A DNA stretch of 58,878 nucleotides from positions 1 to 58,878 of the forward strand of contig NZ_VUNQ01000022.1 in NCBI RefSeq assembly GCF_009695605.1, written 5' to 3'. The number at the start of each line of letters is the position of its first letter. The stretch's first letter is position 1. Below are positions 32,643 through 43,340 of this stretch, one piece after another. This DNA is from Tissierella pigra. Lineage in GTDB: Bacteria > Bacillota > Clostridia > Tissierellales > Tissierellaceae. The notes under the pieces were generated by a model. That model made no database searches. It saw only the letters and a list, made by a program, of their open reading frames with translations, and was not told the origin of the DNA. Made by a program: the position numbers and the translations under genes.

Positions 32643-34502
32643 TTATACATAAATATCTGAGAATTCCACTCGTATCTTTTCAGCATTAACTGGATTATTG
32701 CTATCTTCTATATCATAAAATTCATCCAAAACTTTATTTGGTAACCCTATTATAAATTCTGTCCATTGCCCCAGTTCGCTTTCCACTGATATATAGCCTT
32801 CATGCAATTCTACCAATGCCTTAACTAAATGCAGTCCTATACCTGAACCTTCAGCTCTTTTATTCAATGGAGAGTCAACTTGAGAAAACCTATCGAATAT
32901 CATATGAAGTTTATCTGCCGGTATTCCTACTCCACTATCTCTTACGGAGATCATAACTACTTCTTCTGTATTTTTTATATTGACCTCAATTTTTCCGCCA
33001 GCTTCTGTAAATTTGATTGCATTTGATAATAGATTCAAAATAATTCTCTCCATCATATCTGAATCAAAAGCAATTATTTTTTCTTCTATATCTGTATCGA
33101 ATATAATATTGATGTTTTTTAATTTGGTGTATTCAACAATGGACATAGTAATATCTTCTACTACCTTGACTATATCATTATTCATAGGTCTGAAATGGAA
33201 ATGGTTTGTCTCTAATTTATTTATATCAATAATATTATTTATAAGTCTAAGGAGTCTATAACTATTTTGCTTCTGCATATAAATATATTTATTAAAGTAA
33301 CTTTCAAATTCCTCATCTTCTATATCGCAGTTTTCTAGTAATTGTACACAGCCTAATATTATATTAAGAGGTGTTTTCAATTCGTGAGACATAGTTGCCA
33401 AGAATTGAGATTTTAATTCATTGTATTCTTCTACTTCTTTTACCTTCTCACTAACAGTGTCTATCATACTATCAAATGCTTGCCCCACATCACCTAAGTA
33501 ATCATCATTTTCTATTTCAGTTCGTATAGTTAAGTCACCTTTTATAACTTTATATGCCGTATCCTTTAGTTTATCTATTGATCTAATAAGTCCATTGGAT
33601 ACAAACATTGCTATAATAAACGATATAAAATAAAAGAAAACAAGAACAAATATATCTTTTGTAAAGGTTTGTCTATTGTCTATTAGTAATTCTTCTATAG
33701 AAGTAACTGCAAACGCTGACCATCCTATTTCATCTAGGGGGAAATTCACTTCTAATTTATCTTTGCCTTCTATATTAGAATACCTTGCAGAGGTTCTAAC
33801 TATTTGTCCCTTTAATGCCATTATACTAGGTGAATCTAAGGCTATTTTTCTTTCTTCCAATGACATATCATTTTTAATAGAACAATATACATAAGTTCCC
33901 TCTTTATCGATTATTCCATATGTGCTTTTATCATCTGGCTTATTTAATGGTATTATATCTTCCATATCATTAACGTTTAGTGTATTTATAACTATTCCCT
34001 TTAATTTTCCGTCCACTCTTATTCCTCTTGCTATAGGTATTATTAACTCTTTGCTAATAATACTATGCTGCAAATTTCCCACAGCTTTTTCCTTGCCAGA
34101 TAAGATTTCATTAAAATATGTAGTGTCACGTATATCTATTTCTAAATTATCACTATATAGATCTGTAGTTATAATGCCTTCATCAGTGGCCCAATAATAT
34201 TGCATATCTAGGTTGTTGTCTCTGTATTTGATTTTGTTCAAGTATTCCTTTATACTTGCATTGCTCCAGTTAGTATGTGTAGTTATGGAAATACCTATAG
34301 TGTACTGGTTGTCCCATATTCTTTCCAAAAAATTTACAAATACATTGCTAAGCATTTCTGCTATATCAGAATTTACCTCTATTTGATTTTCAATACTTTC
34401 ATTAAATTGTTTTTGTATATCTATAAACTTTAGTATTGATAAGGGGATTAATGTTACAAAGATTATATAAATTATTTTTAGTCTTATATTTTTACTCTTC
34501 AA
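32643..34502 (-). CDS. membrane sensor histidine kinase
   Basis: A 619-residue kinase. TM1 at the start, an extracellular Cache-type sensor (about 30-275), TM2, HAMP (about 300-355), then a HisKA phosphoacceptor helix with FLATMSHELKTPLN and an ATPase domain with N-box NLLSNAIKFTEAGG, G1 DSGVGIP and G2 GSGIGLHLV. No response regulator gene lies nearby, so it is an orphan. The ligand is unknown. Confidence 0.92.
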   Translation of the reverse strand: MKSKNIRLKIIYIIFVTLIPLSILKFIDIQKQFNESIENQIEVNSDIAEMLSNVFVNFLERIWDNQYTIGISITTHTNWSNASIKEYLNKIKYRDNNLDMQYYWATDEGIITTDLYSDNLEIDIRDTTYFNEILSGKEKAVGNLQHSIISKELIIPIARGIRVDGKLKGIVINTLNVNDMEDIIPLNKPDDKSTYGIIDKEGTYVYCSIKNDMSLEERKIALDSPSIMALKGQIVRTSARYSNIEGKDKLEVNFPLDEIGWSAFAVTSIEELLIDNRQTFTKDIFVLVFFYFISFIIAMFVSNGLIRSIDKLKDTAYKVIKGDLTIRTEIENDDYLGDVGQAFDSMIDTVSEKVKEVEEYNELKSQFLATMSHELKTPLNIILGCVQLLENCDIEDEEFESYFNKYIYMQKQNSYRLLRLINNIIDINKLETNHFHFRPMNNDIVKVVEDITMSIVEYTKLKNINIIFDTDIEEKIIAFDSDMMERIILNLLSNAIKFTEAGGKIEVNIKNTEEVVMISVRDSGVGIPADKLHMIFDRFSQVDSPLNKRAEGSGIGLHLVKALVELHEGYISVESELGQWTEFIIGLPNKVLDEFYDIEDSNNPVNAEKIRVEFSDIYV

Positions 34503-34610
34503 TATCTACCCTCCTATTATTTATACTAAAATTTGATTTACAAATTGGTTCTTTTTCACCATTGTAACACTTTTTCCATATTTTAACAATAAGCTAATGC
34601 GTTAAATTAA

Positions 34611-34651
34611 AAAATCAGGAAACTATGATTAAATCATAATTTCCTGATTTT
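34611..34651 (-). terminator. terminator downstream of the stalk-domain gene
   Basis: Nineteen-base arms with a single internal mismatch and a three-base loop, 16 bases after the stop of the minus-strand gene at 34667. Confidence 0.8.
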
Positions 34652-34666
34652 AAAGGAGATCTTATA

Positions 34667-35692
34667 TTATAGACCTATATTGATTATGCCCTCTTTTGTT
34701 ATTTCTACTCCTAACTTTAGAACTTCCTCTAGAAAACTAATGGGTACATAAGAAGTTGAGTCTTTAAACTCTGGTGCTGTACCAAGCTTAATCAGCATCT
34801 TTGCAAAATTATAGTTATCTTCTCCAATAACTATAGATGTGTATTGAGCTCCCTTTGTTAATTCTGCACTTCTTGCTTTATTATTCCATTTTACCTCATA
34901 TCCCAATGCCTCAGCTATTTGTCTAAGGGGTATCATCTTAATACCTTCATCATTTGTATAAATTAAGTTGGTTAATTTAACTTCCTTTCCATCTATTATT
35001 ATCTTGTCTAAAGCTGTAATTTCTGTAATCTCAACATTTTCTTCCTTTAATGTTTCTTTAATTACAATTATCTTCTCTGGAGTTGTTTGTGCTGGAATAC
35101 TTTTCGTTGACGCAGTATAGAAAACTATTAAATCTTTGTCTTTAATATCTTCTTTTTCTACCTTTTCACCATCTTTATTTACTATAACAGTATCCTCACT
35201 AATATTTAATTTTAGATCATTTTCTCCGCTTACTAAATCTTCATTAAAACCAGATACCTTAATAAATGACGGTTCTTCACTTTCTTTTACAACTATTACT
35301 CCTGGTGTCAATTGTCCTGGAAGGCTCAATAACATTGGAGTATGTTTAGCATAATATGCAGTAATAGTCATTCCTTCTTTTAATTTATCTTTATCAGTAA
35401 AATCTTTAGTTTTTTGGTTTAATAAAATCACATCTTCATTGATATGGAGTATTAGTCCATATTCATCATCCTCGGCTTTTATAAGCATGGAAAGCTTATC
35501 TCCATCATTTTTTATTTCAACAATTTTTCCTTCATAGTTTATATAATCTTTAATCTGTACTTCCTTATCTGTTATAGGTGCAGAAATAGGTATTATATCT
35601 AAATTTTCATTTGTTTCAGCCTTAACTGCTAATGGACTTAAAGTCATATATGTTGCTAATGACAATGCTATATATTTAGTAGTTTTTTTCAT
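34667..35692 (-). CDS. secreted protein with copper amine oxidase N-terminal (stalk)-type domain
   Basis: A 341-residue exported protein. A signal peptide with cleavage near VKAET is followed by two repeats of roughly 75 residues that share TPEKIIV/TPGVIVV-type strands, then a C-terminal copper-amine-oxidase-N-like domain (MIPLRQIAEALGYEVKWN, then SYVPISFLEEVLKLG). Such domains are common in clostridial cell-surface proteins and have no amine oxidase activity. Probable envelope-associated role, function unknown. Confidence 0.8.
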   Translation of the reverse strand: MKKTTKYIALSLATYMTLSPLAVKAETNENLDIIPISAPITDKEVQIKDYINYEGKIVEIKNDGDKLSMLIKAEDDEYGLILHINEDVILLNQKTKDFTDKDKLKEGMTITAYYAKHTPMLLSLPGQLTPGVIVVKESEEPSFIKVSGFNEDLVSGENDLKLNISEDTVIVNKDGEKVEKEDIKDKDLIVFYTASTKSIPAQTTPEKIIVIKETLKEENVEITEITALDKIIIDGKEVKLTNLIYTNDEGIKMIPLRQIAEALGYEVKWNNKARSAELTKGAQYTSIVIGEDNYNFAKMLIKLGTAPEFKDSTSYVPISFLEEVLKLGVEITKEGIINIGL

Positions 35693-35780
35693 TTTTTAAT
35701 CACTCCTTATCTTTTCTATAGTATATCAATGATTTATAGGAAAGTGGTTACATTAGTATTACATTATGATTACATTAAAT

Positions 35781-36275
35781 TTAATTGTTATTTCTATTAT
35801 CATGAAATACCTGATCCAATACTATGACTAAGGCTAGTATAAAAGGTTGGTTTTCTTCATCTGATATATCTACAGAATAGGTATCTGAAAAACTAAGGAA
35901 CTTCTTACTTATCCAAGCAATGGGTCTGCCATCTTTTATTATATTAAAGTTATAGGCCAAAATATCTCCATCTATGGTAAAGTTTCCATAGAAACTGTCT
36001 ATTGTAAATTTAGGTTTAAAAAAGGTAAATTCTTTTTGAACTTTCGCCACCAGATTGTCACCTTCATAAATATTATACTCTGGTAAAAATCTAAATATCT
36101 TTTGTTCAATATAGAATAAATTCCTTCCTTCCATATCATATAAGTTTAATTTATTACCTATAGACAATATTTTCCCAACTATTTCGTAGAAAGGTCTTCC
36201 ATTTTCATCATTTATTGTGAAACTATCCGAAAAGGAAAATATCCTTTCTTTGATTAAATATCTCATAAAATCCAC
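35781..36275 (-). CDS. LURP-one-related (DUF567) family protein
   Basis: A 164-residue cytoplasmic protein with the tubby-like repeating beta-strand pattern of LURP-one-related proteins (MRYLIKERIFSFSDSFTI at the start, later WISKKFLSFSDTYSVDI). No enzymatic motif. Found widely in Firmicutes with unknown role, perhaps membrane or phosphoinositide-like ligand binding. Single gene, divergent from rluA-like gene. Confidence 0.8.
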   Translation of the reverse strand: MDFMRYLIKERIFSFSDSFTINDENGRPFYEIVGKILSIGNKLNLYDMEGRNLFYIEQKIFRFLPEYNIYEGDNLVAKVQKEFTFFKPKFTIDSFYGNFTIDGDILAYNFNIIKDGRPIAWISKKFLSFSDTYSVDISDEENQPFILALVIVLDQVFHDNRNNN

Positions 36276-36389
36276 CTCTATTATAGATTATTTTCTTTTC
36301 TTTATTTTACACTATTATTATAATACTATTATAACTATATTTTTTATATAAGAGAATAATAAGATATAGAATAAATTTATGGAGGAAAT

Positions 36390-37058
36390 ATGGACATTAA
36401 AATTATTTTTGAAGATAAAGATATATTAGTGGTGGAAAAACCACCTAAAATCCCCTGTCAGGGTGATAAAACCTCTGATGATGATTTGATGAGTATATTA
36501 GATAGACCCTATCTAGGATTGGTACATAGATTAGATAGACCTGTTGGTGGCGTTATGGTATATGCAAAAACAGAGAAGGCTAATTCCTTTTTATCTAAAG
36601 AAATTTCAGCCCGAAACTTATATAAAGAATATCTAGTTGTTGTATGTGGAAAACCCCTTGAAACTCAGGGAGAGTTAAGGAATCATCTGAAGAAACTTCG
36701 TACTATTAATATGAGTAAAGTTGTTGACGACAAAACCCATGGTTCTAAGGAAGCCATACTTCAATATAGTGTACTGGATACAATAGATACTGAAGAATAC
36801 GGAGCATTAACCTTACTAAAGATTATATTAAAGACTGGACGTCATCATCAAATAAGAGTTCAGCTATCTCATGCTGGCTTTCCTATATGGGGAGATAATA
36901 AGTATAATAAGACTTTTGTGAAGAAAAAGGAATGGACTCAAATTTCTCTTTGGGCTTACAAAATAGGATTTAAGCATCCTAACGCCAAGGAGTATATGAG
37001 TTTTACATCTTTGCCTTATAAAGAGTTTCCTTGGAATAAATTTCATATTAACAATTAA
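36390..37058 (+). CDS. RluA family pseudouridine synthase
   Basis: A 222-residue pseudouridine synthase without an S4 domain. The catalytic motif is VHRLDRPVGGVMVYAKT, with Asp in RLDR, and the late motif is TGRHHQIRVQLSHAGFP. It isomerises uridines in 23S rRNA or tRNA; the exact target is not evident. TGGAGG lies before the ATG. Confidence 0.92.
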   Translation: MDIKIIFEDKDILVVEKPPKIPCQGDKTSDDDLMSILDRPYLGLVHRLDRPVGGVMVYAKTEKANSFLSKEISARNLYKEYLVVVCGKPLETQGELRNHLKKLRTINMSKVVDDKTHGSKEAILQYSVLDTIDTEEYGALTLLKIILKTGRHHQIRVQLSHAGFPIWGDNKYNKTFVKKKEWTQISLWAYKIGFKHPNAKEYMSFTSLPYKEFPWNKFHINN

Positions 37059-37098
37059 AAAAATCATCTCAAGATAATTATCTTGAGATGATTTTTTT
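37057..37098. terminator. bidirectional terminator
   Basis: A 42-bp perfect palindrome with T-tracts on both sides between the convergent pseudouridine synthase and chemoreceptor genes. Confidence 0.9.
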
Positions 37099-37107
37099 AT
37101 ATAAAGC

Positions 37108-38802
37108 CTAATATTTAAATCTTCCTATACTTTTCAATATGGACTCAGCTTGTTTTGCTAATTCCTCACTAGCATTGGCTATTTCCTCCATAGAAGCTGT
37201 TTGTTCTTCTATAGATGCAGAAGCTTCCTGAGTTCCAGCAGCATTTTCTTCAGAAATAGCAGATAGGGTTTCCATAATATTTATAACTTCGTCCTTTCTT
37301 ATACCCATTTCTTGAGTACTTTCATTTATTATTTCAATACTATCTTTCATTTTTTGAATGAATTCTGATATACCTTTAAATTTATTGCTTGTGTCTACTA
37401 CACTTGTTGATTGAGAATTTACTATCTTCTCTGCTTCTTCCATTAGCATGACTGAATGTTCTGTTTTTTGAATCAAATCTTTAATTACTTCTGTTATTTC
37501 ATTTGCAAATCCAGTAGATTGTTCTGCTAGTTTTTTGATTTCTTCTGCTACAACTGAAAACCCCCTACCAGATTCACCTGCTCTAGCGGCTTCTATAGCC
37601 GCATTTAACGCCAATAGATTAGTTTGTTCTGCAATATTTCTTATCATATCGCTGGCAACAGATATTTTCTCTGCACTAGTATTGGTTTCCATTATTGTTT
37701 TACCTACACTTATACTTATTTTATTGTTGTCTTCAGCACTGGTATTTAGAACCTTTATGGATTCAAATCCTTCTTCTATTAACTTTATAACTTCGTCTGA
37801 AGATTCATTTAGGTTTTCAATTAACTCCGAACTTTTTTCAATAAATATTCCCAAATCGTTTATATGAATTGATCCGTCCTCTGTATCTTTAGCTTGGTCT
37901 GTTGCTCCCTTTGCTATTTCATCTATGGCTCTTGCAACTTCTTCAGCTGCAACAGATGATTGTTCCGTCGTAGAATTTAATTCCTCTGATGAAGCTGCCA
38001 CTTGTTGAGATATATCTGCGATTTCCACTACTATATTTCTAACCTTTTCCACAAATATATTAAAACTATTGGCAATATCCCCTACTTCATCTTTACTATT
38101 TATATCTACTCTTGAAGTAAGGTCTCCATCATTTGTTGCTAATTCTTCTAATTGTTTTGTTATAGTTATCAATCCTTTAATCTTCTTCAAAAGTACCATA
38201 AAAGTTAAAATTATAATAGTTATGAGTAAGGCCATGAGAATATATACTATTATAAATTGAAGTTTAGCCTTATTTAATGCTGATTCTGCATTTATCCTTG
38301 CCATGGTGTTTATCTCTTCTATGAATTCGTTAACTAACTTATCAATTCCAGCCTTGGCGTCATTATAACCACTACTAAATATTAACTCTCTAGCTTCTTC
38401 CATATTTCCAATTAATACTATATCTAAAGCCCTTTCTTCTACCTTTGCTAAATCCTTTGAAGCATTTTCTGCTTTATCTAATATTTGAATTTGCTCCTCC
38501 GTTGCTCCTAATTCTTCCAATTTAACTAAAACCTTTTCTCTTGTTCTAGTTTCATTTACTTCTTTCCAATAATTATCATAGTATACTTTTTCTCCTAACA
38601 GTACATAATTCTTTGTCTGCTCTGTTAAATAATCTGATGCCTTTTTAAGTTCTAGTCCCAAATGTTCAAATTCAATTTGTTTTTCTTTTGCCTCTCTCTC
38701 TTGATTTATGGCTGAATTAAGTCCAAGTAAAGCCATTACATTTACTACTATTACAACAATACTTATACCACCTATTATTTTTAGTAACTTTGAAATTTTC
38801 AT
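37108..38802 (-). CDS. methyl-accepting chemotaxis protein with four-helix-bundle sensor
   Basis: A 564-residue chemoreceptor. TM1 is at the N-terminus, an all-helical extracellular domain (about 30-180) resembles the four-helix-bundle MCP sensor, TM2 is around 185-205, followed by HAMP and the long coiled-coil signalling domain with tip [17 protein letters not shown] and methylation-type glutamate clusters. Full length. Ligand unknown. Confidence 0.92.
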   Translation of the reverse strand: MKISKLLKIIGGISIVVIVVNVMALLGLNSAINQEREAKEKQIEFEHLGLELKKASDYLTEQTKNYVLLGEKVYYDNYWKEVNETRTREKVLVKLEELGATEEQIQILDKAENASKDLAKVEERALDIVLIGNMEEARELIFSSGYNDAKAGIDKLVNEFIEEINTMARINAESALNKAKLQFIIVYILMALLITIIILTFMVLLKKIKGLITITKQLEELATNDGDLTSRVDINSKDEVGDIANSFNIFVEKVRNIVVEIADISQQVAASSEELNSTTEQSSVAAEEVARAIDEIAKGATDQAKDTEDGSIHINDLGIFIEKSSELIENLNESSDEVIKLIEEGFESIKVLNTSAEDNNKISISVGKTIMETNTSAEKISVASDMIRNIAEQTNLLALNAAIEAARAGESGRGFSVVAEEIKKLAEQSTGFANEITEVIKDLIQKTEHSVMLMEEAEKIVNSQSTSVVDTSNKFKGISEFIQKMKDSIEIINESTQEMGIRKDEVINIMETLSAISEENAAGTQEASASIEEQTASMEEIANASEELAKQAESILKSIGRFKY

Positions 38803-38966
38803 TTTTTCACACCTGTTTCCTCAATTTTTTCATTACAATATTTTTTGTAAATCTACAAGGTTTGAAGCTACTAAATCACTTGATTATATTTTTCAAATAA
38901 ATTATACTATTTGCTAATATTTCATATAGATTATTATATGTTTGTCCCTATGGTTTATTATATTCT

Positions 38967-39692
38967 CTATTTGAAATAAGGACACTCTAATTTTAAACAC
39001 TCTCTATTGTTAGATTTAAATCCACAAATAGGTTTGTAGTTTTCATAGTCATACATTTTCATTCCAAAATGTTCTTCTGAAATCTTTGCTGCTGTTTTTA
39101 TTGCAGTAAATACATTTCTTTTACAACATCTTGGACCACCAGTTTTAGATATTTCTATTAAACTTGTGCCAGTCATTAAGTTTGCCAATCCCCAGTTTTC
39201 CTTTGTCAGAGGGGTTGCCTCTGTTATTATACTAATAAAGATTCCTGTACCTACTGCTGCACCACAATTTCCATAAAATCCACATATACCACCTTTCACA
39301 TCCTTCGCCCTCATTTTGGCAACTGCAAGCTTTTTGATTTTATTCTTTTTTTCATCTTTAATATTATAATAAGATGTTATAAGAACTGCTGGTACTAAGA
39401 AGTGATGTTCTGGGCCGTGCATATTTATCATAGGACTTTTCATAATTTCAATTGCCATTTCAACGGGATTAGTTTTATCTGTATTTTTACAATATCTTTC
39501 TATTAAATCATTTCCACTGATAGAATGGCAGGAATCACATACATAATGCCCATCTTTACAGCTTACATTGGATTTGAATTTTTCATGACAATATAGGCAT
39601 TCCAAGTCCTTATACTCTTCAAAATATTCAAGTTCTTGTCCACAAATCATACAATCCTTTGAATGTATTTTTTCATTAGTTTTTATATCCAT
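38967..39692 (-). CDS. DUF5714 family cysteine-rich protein
   Basis: A 241-residue protein. An N-terminal zinc-ribbon-like region (CMICGQEL, CLYCHEKF, CKDGHYVCDSC) precedes a C-terminal domain with GPEHHFLVPAVL, GGICGFYGNCGAAVG and GGPRCCKRNV. This matches DUF5714-type proteins seen in anaerobes, often near radical-SAM or metal proteins; the conserved Cys and His suggest an iron-sulfur or metal enzyme. Start set at ATG 39692, which has AAAGGAG seven bases upstream, not the TTG at 39713. Confidence 0.75.
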   Translation of the reverse strand: MDIKTNEKIHSKDCMICGQELEYFEEYKDLECLYCHEKFKSNVSCKDGHYVCDSCHSISGNDLIERYCKNTDKTNPVEMAIEIMKSPMINMHGPEHHFLVPAVLITSYYNIKDEKKNKIKKLAVAKMRAKDVKGGICGFYGNCGAAVGTGIFISIITEATPLTKENWGLANLMTGTSLIEISKTGGPRCCKRNVFTAIKTAAKISEEHFGMKMYDYENYKPICGFKSNNRECLKLECPYFK

Positions 39693-39797
39693 AATTATCT
39701 CCTTTATTATCAATTTAATATAATGACTCTTATTAAAATTATTATATCATTATTCTGACCTTTCTTCCATATTAGATTTATTTCGACAATAAATGAC

Positions 39798-39833
39798 AAA
39801 AACATAGTTGGAATCTTCCTCAACTATGTTTTT
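39798..39833 (-). terminator. terminator of the chemoreceptor gene at 39849
   Basis: Perfect 13-bp stem with a ten-base loop, T-rich on the plus side and A/T-rich on the minus side, 16 bases after the stop codon. Confidence 0.8.
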
Positions 39834-39848
39834 TATATATGTTATTTA

Positions 39849-41150
39849 CTAGATTTTAAATTTTTTAACAATAGATTGTAAATCTTGTGCCAAATCATAT
39901 AAACCTTCACTGCCTTTAGATATTTCTCCTGTAGATGCTGATTGTTCTTCCATAGATGCTGTTACTTGCTGTGTAGCTGCTGAATTCTCTTGAGCAATGG
40001 CGGAAAGACCTTGTAAAAAGTTAAGTATTTCGTCTTTCTTTTCTTCCTTATTTTTTTCTGATAAGTTTATCTCTTTAATAATTCTTTCTGTATCTTTCAT
40101 AGCTTCAGATATTAGTATATATTTATCTTTACCACTTACAACATTTTCTGTCTGTTCTTCAGCTCTAGCTTTCACTTGTTCCATAATGTTTACTGTATTT
40201 TCAGCATTATCCTGTAATTCTTCAACTACTTTATTAATGGTTTCTATTGAAAAAGACGATTGCTCTGCTAGTTTTTTAATCTCATCTGCTACAACTGCAA
40301 ATCCTCTTCCAGCTTCACCTGCTCTTGCTGCTTCTATGGCAGCATTTAAAGCTAGTAAATTTGTCTTTTCTGATATTGCTGATATTAAATTACTTGCTTC
40401 ACTAATTTTATTGGAACTATCTTTAGTTTTAGATATAGATGTATGTATTTCTGTTACAGCCCTATTGCTTTCCAGTGTTATATTATATAAATTTTCCATC
40501 TTTTCTATGCCATCATCAATTATTTCCATTACTTTGTTTGATTCATTTGTTAAGTCTTTAATATATTCAATATCTAATTCAATAATTTCCCCTAATTCCA
40601 TAGCTTTTGCTGAGGCTTCTTCTGTGTTTTGTGCCTGTTCAGATGCACCATTGGCTATTTCTTCTGCTGTTTTTGCCACTTCTTCTATGGCAATGGCTGA
40701 TTGATAAGTTACTGATGTCATCTCTTTTGAAGCAGTGGCAACTTGCTCCGATGAACTGCTAATATCCCCTAAAATTTCTTTAAGGTTAGCGGTGATATGT
40801 TCTATGGCTCTAATAAAGCTACCTATCTCATCTTTTCTTCTAGCATACTTTTGAGGTGTTTCTCTAGTTATATTATATTCGGCTATTTCTTCTAAATGCT
40901 TTACCCCAGCAATAATTGGCTTGGTTATTGCGTTTCCTATAAAATATACAATAAATATACCACATATTATATTAATAGTTGTATCCTTTATAATCTTTCC
41001 TCTTAATACGGAGACGATATGGGATGCTTCTCCTATTTCTTGTGTAAGAAGTTTGTCAGCTGTGAGTATAGTTATAAGACCTGTAGAAATAGATGCTACT
41101 AATAGTAAAACCGAAAAATAGACAATAAGTTTAGTTCTAATGCTTTTCAA
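39849..41150 (-). CDS. chemoreceptor with almost no extracellular sensor domain
   Basis: A 433-residue MCP. Two membrane segments (about 8-28 and 58-75) enclose only about 30 residues, far less than a Cache or four-helix sensor; HAMP and a complete signalling domain (tip [17 protein letters not shown]) follow. Either an internal deletion removed the sensor, or the receptor senses through membrane or HAMP (for example energy or temperature taxis). Start is TTG at 41150 with AAGGAGGGG upstream. Confidence 0.88.
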   Translation of the reverse strand: MKSIRTKLIVYFSVLLLVASISTGLITILTADKLLTQEIGEASHIVSVLRGKIIKDTTINIICGIFIVYFIGNAITKPIIAGVKHLEEIAEYNITRETPQKYARRKDEIGSFIRAIEHITANLKEILGDISSSSEQVATASKEMTSVTYQSAIAIEEVAKTAEEIANGASEQAQNTEEASAKAMELGEIIELDIEYIKDLTNESNKVMEIIDDGIEKMENLYNITLESNRAVTEIHTSISKTKDSSNKISEASNLISAISEKTNLLALNAAIEAARAGEAGRGFAVVADEIKKLAEQSSFSIETINKVVEELQDNAENTVNIMEQVKARAEEQTENVVSGKDKYILISEAMKDTERIIKEINLSEKNKEEKKDEILNFLQGLSAIAQENSAATQQVTASMEEQSASTGEISKGSEGLYDLAQDLQSIVKKFKI

Positions 41151-41445
41151 TTTAAACCCCTCCTTTTAATTATGCTATAATTTTATCATCTATCCCAAAT
41201 ATTGCCATATTAAAACAATATTTTCTCTATTAATTTATTATATACATATTTTACCATTATTTGTAATCTTATATATTAGGACTTATTTCCTATATTTATA
41301 ATTCTTAATATATATTTTTATCCATTCTACAGGATTATAGTATAATAATTATAAATATGTAAAATTATGTAAATACCTGCTGCCTATCTTTATTTTTTTA
41401 TAATCCTTTGGTAAATATTTATTATAAATCAAAGGAGGAATTCAC

Positions 41446-41954
41446 ATGAAAATCAAAAATTAGCTAAAGAAAAAAATATTTCTGTTATTGTTGGACTAGG
41501 TCCTAGTTCTGGACTGATTCCTTTAATGGCTGTACATAGTGCAAAGGAGTTAGATAAGATTGAAGATATTAATATATATATGGCTATTAATAATAGAGAA
41601 CCAGAAGGTCCTGCTGTATTGGACCATACTATTGAAAATTTCTTTGGAAGAGTTCCTCTAATAAAAGATGGAAATAAAGTTTATGGAAATGCCTTCCAGG
41701 GAAAAGAAGTTTATGACTTTGGCTCTCCTTTTGGAAGTTTATTAGTATCTACAATAAGATCAGTAACAAGTATTCCTTTAGCTTTAGGAGCTGAATTACT
41801 TGCACAGGGCAAAATAGAAAAAACTGGCGTACTAGTTCCAGAAGAATGTTTAGAACCTAAGTCATTTATCAATAATGTAATCGAAAGAACTAAAGATAGT
41901 AATTATCCTATTACATTAAAAAAAGAAATTATAGTTAATACTGAATGGAATTAA
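41446..41954 (+). pseudogene. truncated saccharopine dehydrogenase-like gene
   Basis: A strong ribosome site and ATG (41446) are followed after five codons by a stop, but the neighbouring frame from about 41448 reads onward without a stop to 41954 (…IVGLGPSSGLIP…, then the intact 142-codon tail from 41526). The tail resembles the C-terminal part of saccharopine dehydrogenase-like enzymes, while the N-terminal Rossmann domain is missing. An internal deletion that joined the original start region to the C-terminal half out of frame explains both facts. Confidence 0.65.
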
Positions 41955-41964
41955 TATAAATATA

Positions 41965-42007
41965 AAAGGACTATTCTTCTGTCTATTATATAGAAGAATA
42001 GTCCTTT
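41965..42007. terminator. bidirectional terminator
   Basis: Perfect 16-bp stem with an 11-base loop and T-tracts between the remnant gene and the convergent wall-hydrolase gene. Confidence 0.85.
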
Positions 42008-42031
42008 ATTCTTTTAGATTTTTATTATAAT

Positions 42032-43120
42032 TTATTTAGAGATAATTCTTCTAGCAGTATAATAACTGTTTGCATAATATCCTGTAGTAAGGGTAGTTGT
42101 CTTTACTACATCTCCCGATTGAGGAGCGTGTACGAAGTTTCCATTTCCTACATATATTCCTACATGATTTATATTTCTTCCGTCTCTGGCGAAAAGAACT
42201 AAATCACCATACTGTAAATCCTTCTTTTCTACATATACTCCTGCTGTTATTTGATCCTTTGAGGTTCTTGGTATTGCTACGCCAAGCTTACTAAATATAT
42301 AGTGAGTTAAACCTGAACAATCAAAACTATTGGGGCCTATTCCTCCCCATTGATAAGGTTTCCCCATTTGAGCTGATATAATGCTCTTTATCTTTTCGCT
42401 TGAATCACTTTCTTGAATATTTAACTGTCTGCTTGTCCCAGCTCTTGATGTAGTTAATCCATTCCTAGAAGCCCTGTCAGATGCTATTACCTGTTCATAG
42501 GTTCTCATTGCAAGGACTATTGCCTGTTCTCTACTGGTATAACCCTTTGGATTAAATTCATTATCAGCAACACCATTTATAATTTCTACACCATATAAAT
42601 AATTTACAGATTCTCTTGCCCAACTTGAAATCATATTATAGTCCTTAAAATCATAATTATTGGGATTTGTATAATCATATTTTGGTTTTGCGGCCTTTAG
42701 TGTCTGATATAAAATTACACTTACTTGTTCTCTAATTATATTTTTGTCTGGAGAAAAAGTTCCATCTCCTTTTCCATCTATTATACCTAGCTTATTTCCC
42801 ATGGTAATATATGGATTGTTTGTATCACTAAACGGACTTGGTCCTTGTATCATAGTCTCTTTTTTACTTAAAACTTGATATAGTCTTACTGCAAGTTCGG
42901 CAAATTCTTCCCTTGTAATATTTTTTCTATAATCTCCTTGAAGTTTATCTGGTACAATGTCCCTCTCTTTAGCTTTCTCAACTTCTGATATTGCCCATTT
43001 ACTTGGAACATCTCCTTTATTTTGGGATGATTCTAAATTAGCATATGTAGTTTTAGGAATTATGATTACCATAATGGTAAATACTAAAGTTAGCCAAAGT
43101 CTTTGAATTTTACTTATCAT
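42032..43120 (-). CDS. SLH-domain NlpC/P60 cell-wall hydrolase
   Basis: A 362-residue exported protein: signal sequence, three S-layer homology repeats (about 40-215, seen in TREEFAELAVRLY and SREQAIVLAMRTYEQ), a linker and a C-terminal NlpC/P60 peptidase. The catalytic cysteine lies in NSFDCSGLTHYIF, the histidine in INHVGIYVG and the third polar residue near NFVHAP. It should bind secondary wall polymer through the SLH repeats and cleave peptidoglycan stem peptides. Confidence 0.93.
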   Translation of the reverse strand: MISKIQRLWLTLVFTIMVIIIPKTTYANLESSQNKGDVPSKWAISEVEKAKERDIVPDKLQGDYRKNITREEFAELAVRLYQVLSKKETMIQGPSPFSDTNNPYITMGNKLGIIDGKGDGTFSPDKNIIREQVSVILYQTLKAAKPKYDYTNPNNYDFKDYNMISSWARESVNYLYGVEIINGVADNEFNPKGYTSREQAIVLAMRTYEQVIASDRASRNGLTTSRAGTSRQLNIQESDSSEKIKSIISAQMGKPYQWGGIGPNSFDCSGLTHYIFSKLGVAIPRTSKDQITAGVYVEKKDLQYGDLVLFARDGRNINHVGIYVGNGNFVHAPQSGDVVKTTTLTTGYYANSYYTARRIISK

Positions 43121-43262
43121 TGGTTTCCGCCTTTCTTCAAAAGTAGTAAAAAATAGGTTACAATTTTGTAATATTTATATATTAACATAGAATCGTTGAA
43201 TTTGTTCTTGACTTGTTATGGAATATATTCCATATAATGGAATAAGGCATAAGGTAAAATTA

Positions 43263-43312
43263 AAATCCTAAAAATACTTACAAGATTTCTCTTGAAAATA
43301 CTTCTAGGATTT
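43263..43312 (-). terminator. hairpin after the DUF308-type gene
   Basis: Eight-base outer arms (43263-43270, 43305-43312) with an inner short hairpin, just past the end of the minus-strand gene that stops at 43341. Confidence 0.45.
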
Positions 43313-43340
43313 AATCAATTTTTATTCATCTATTCTTTGA

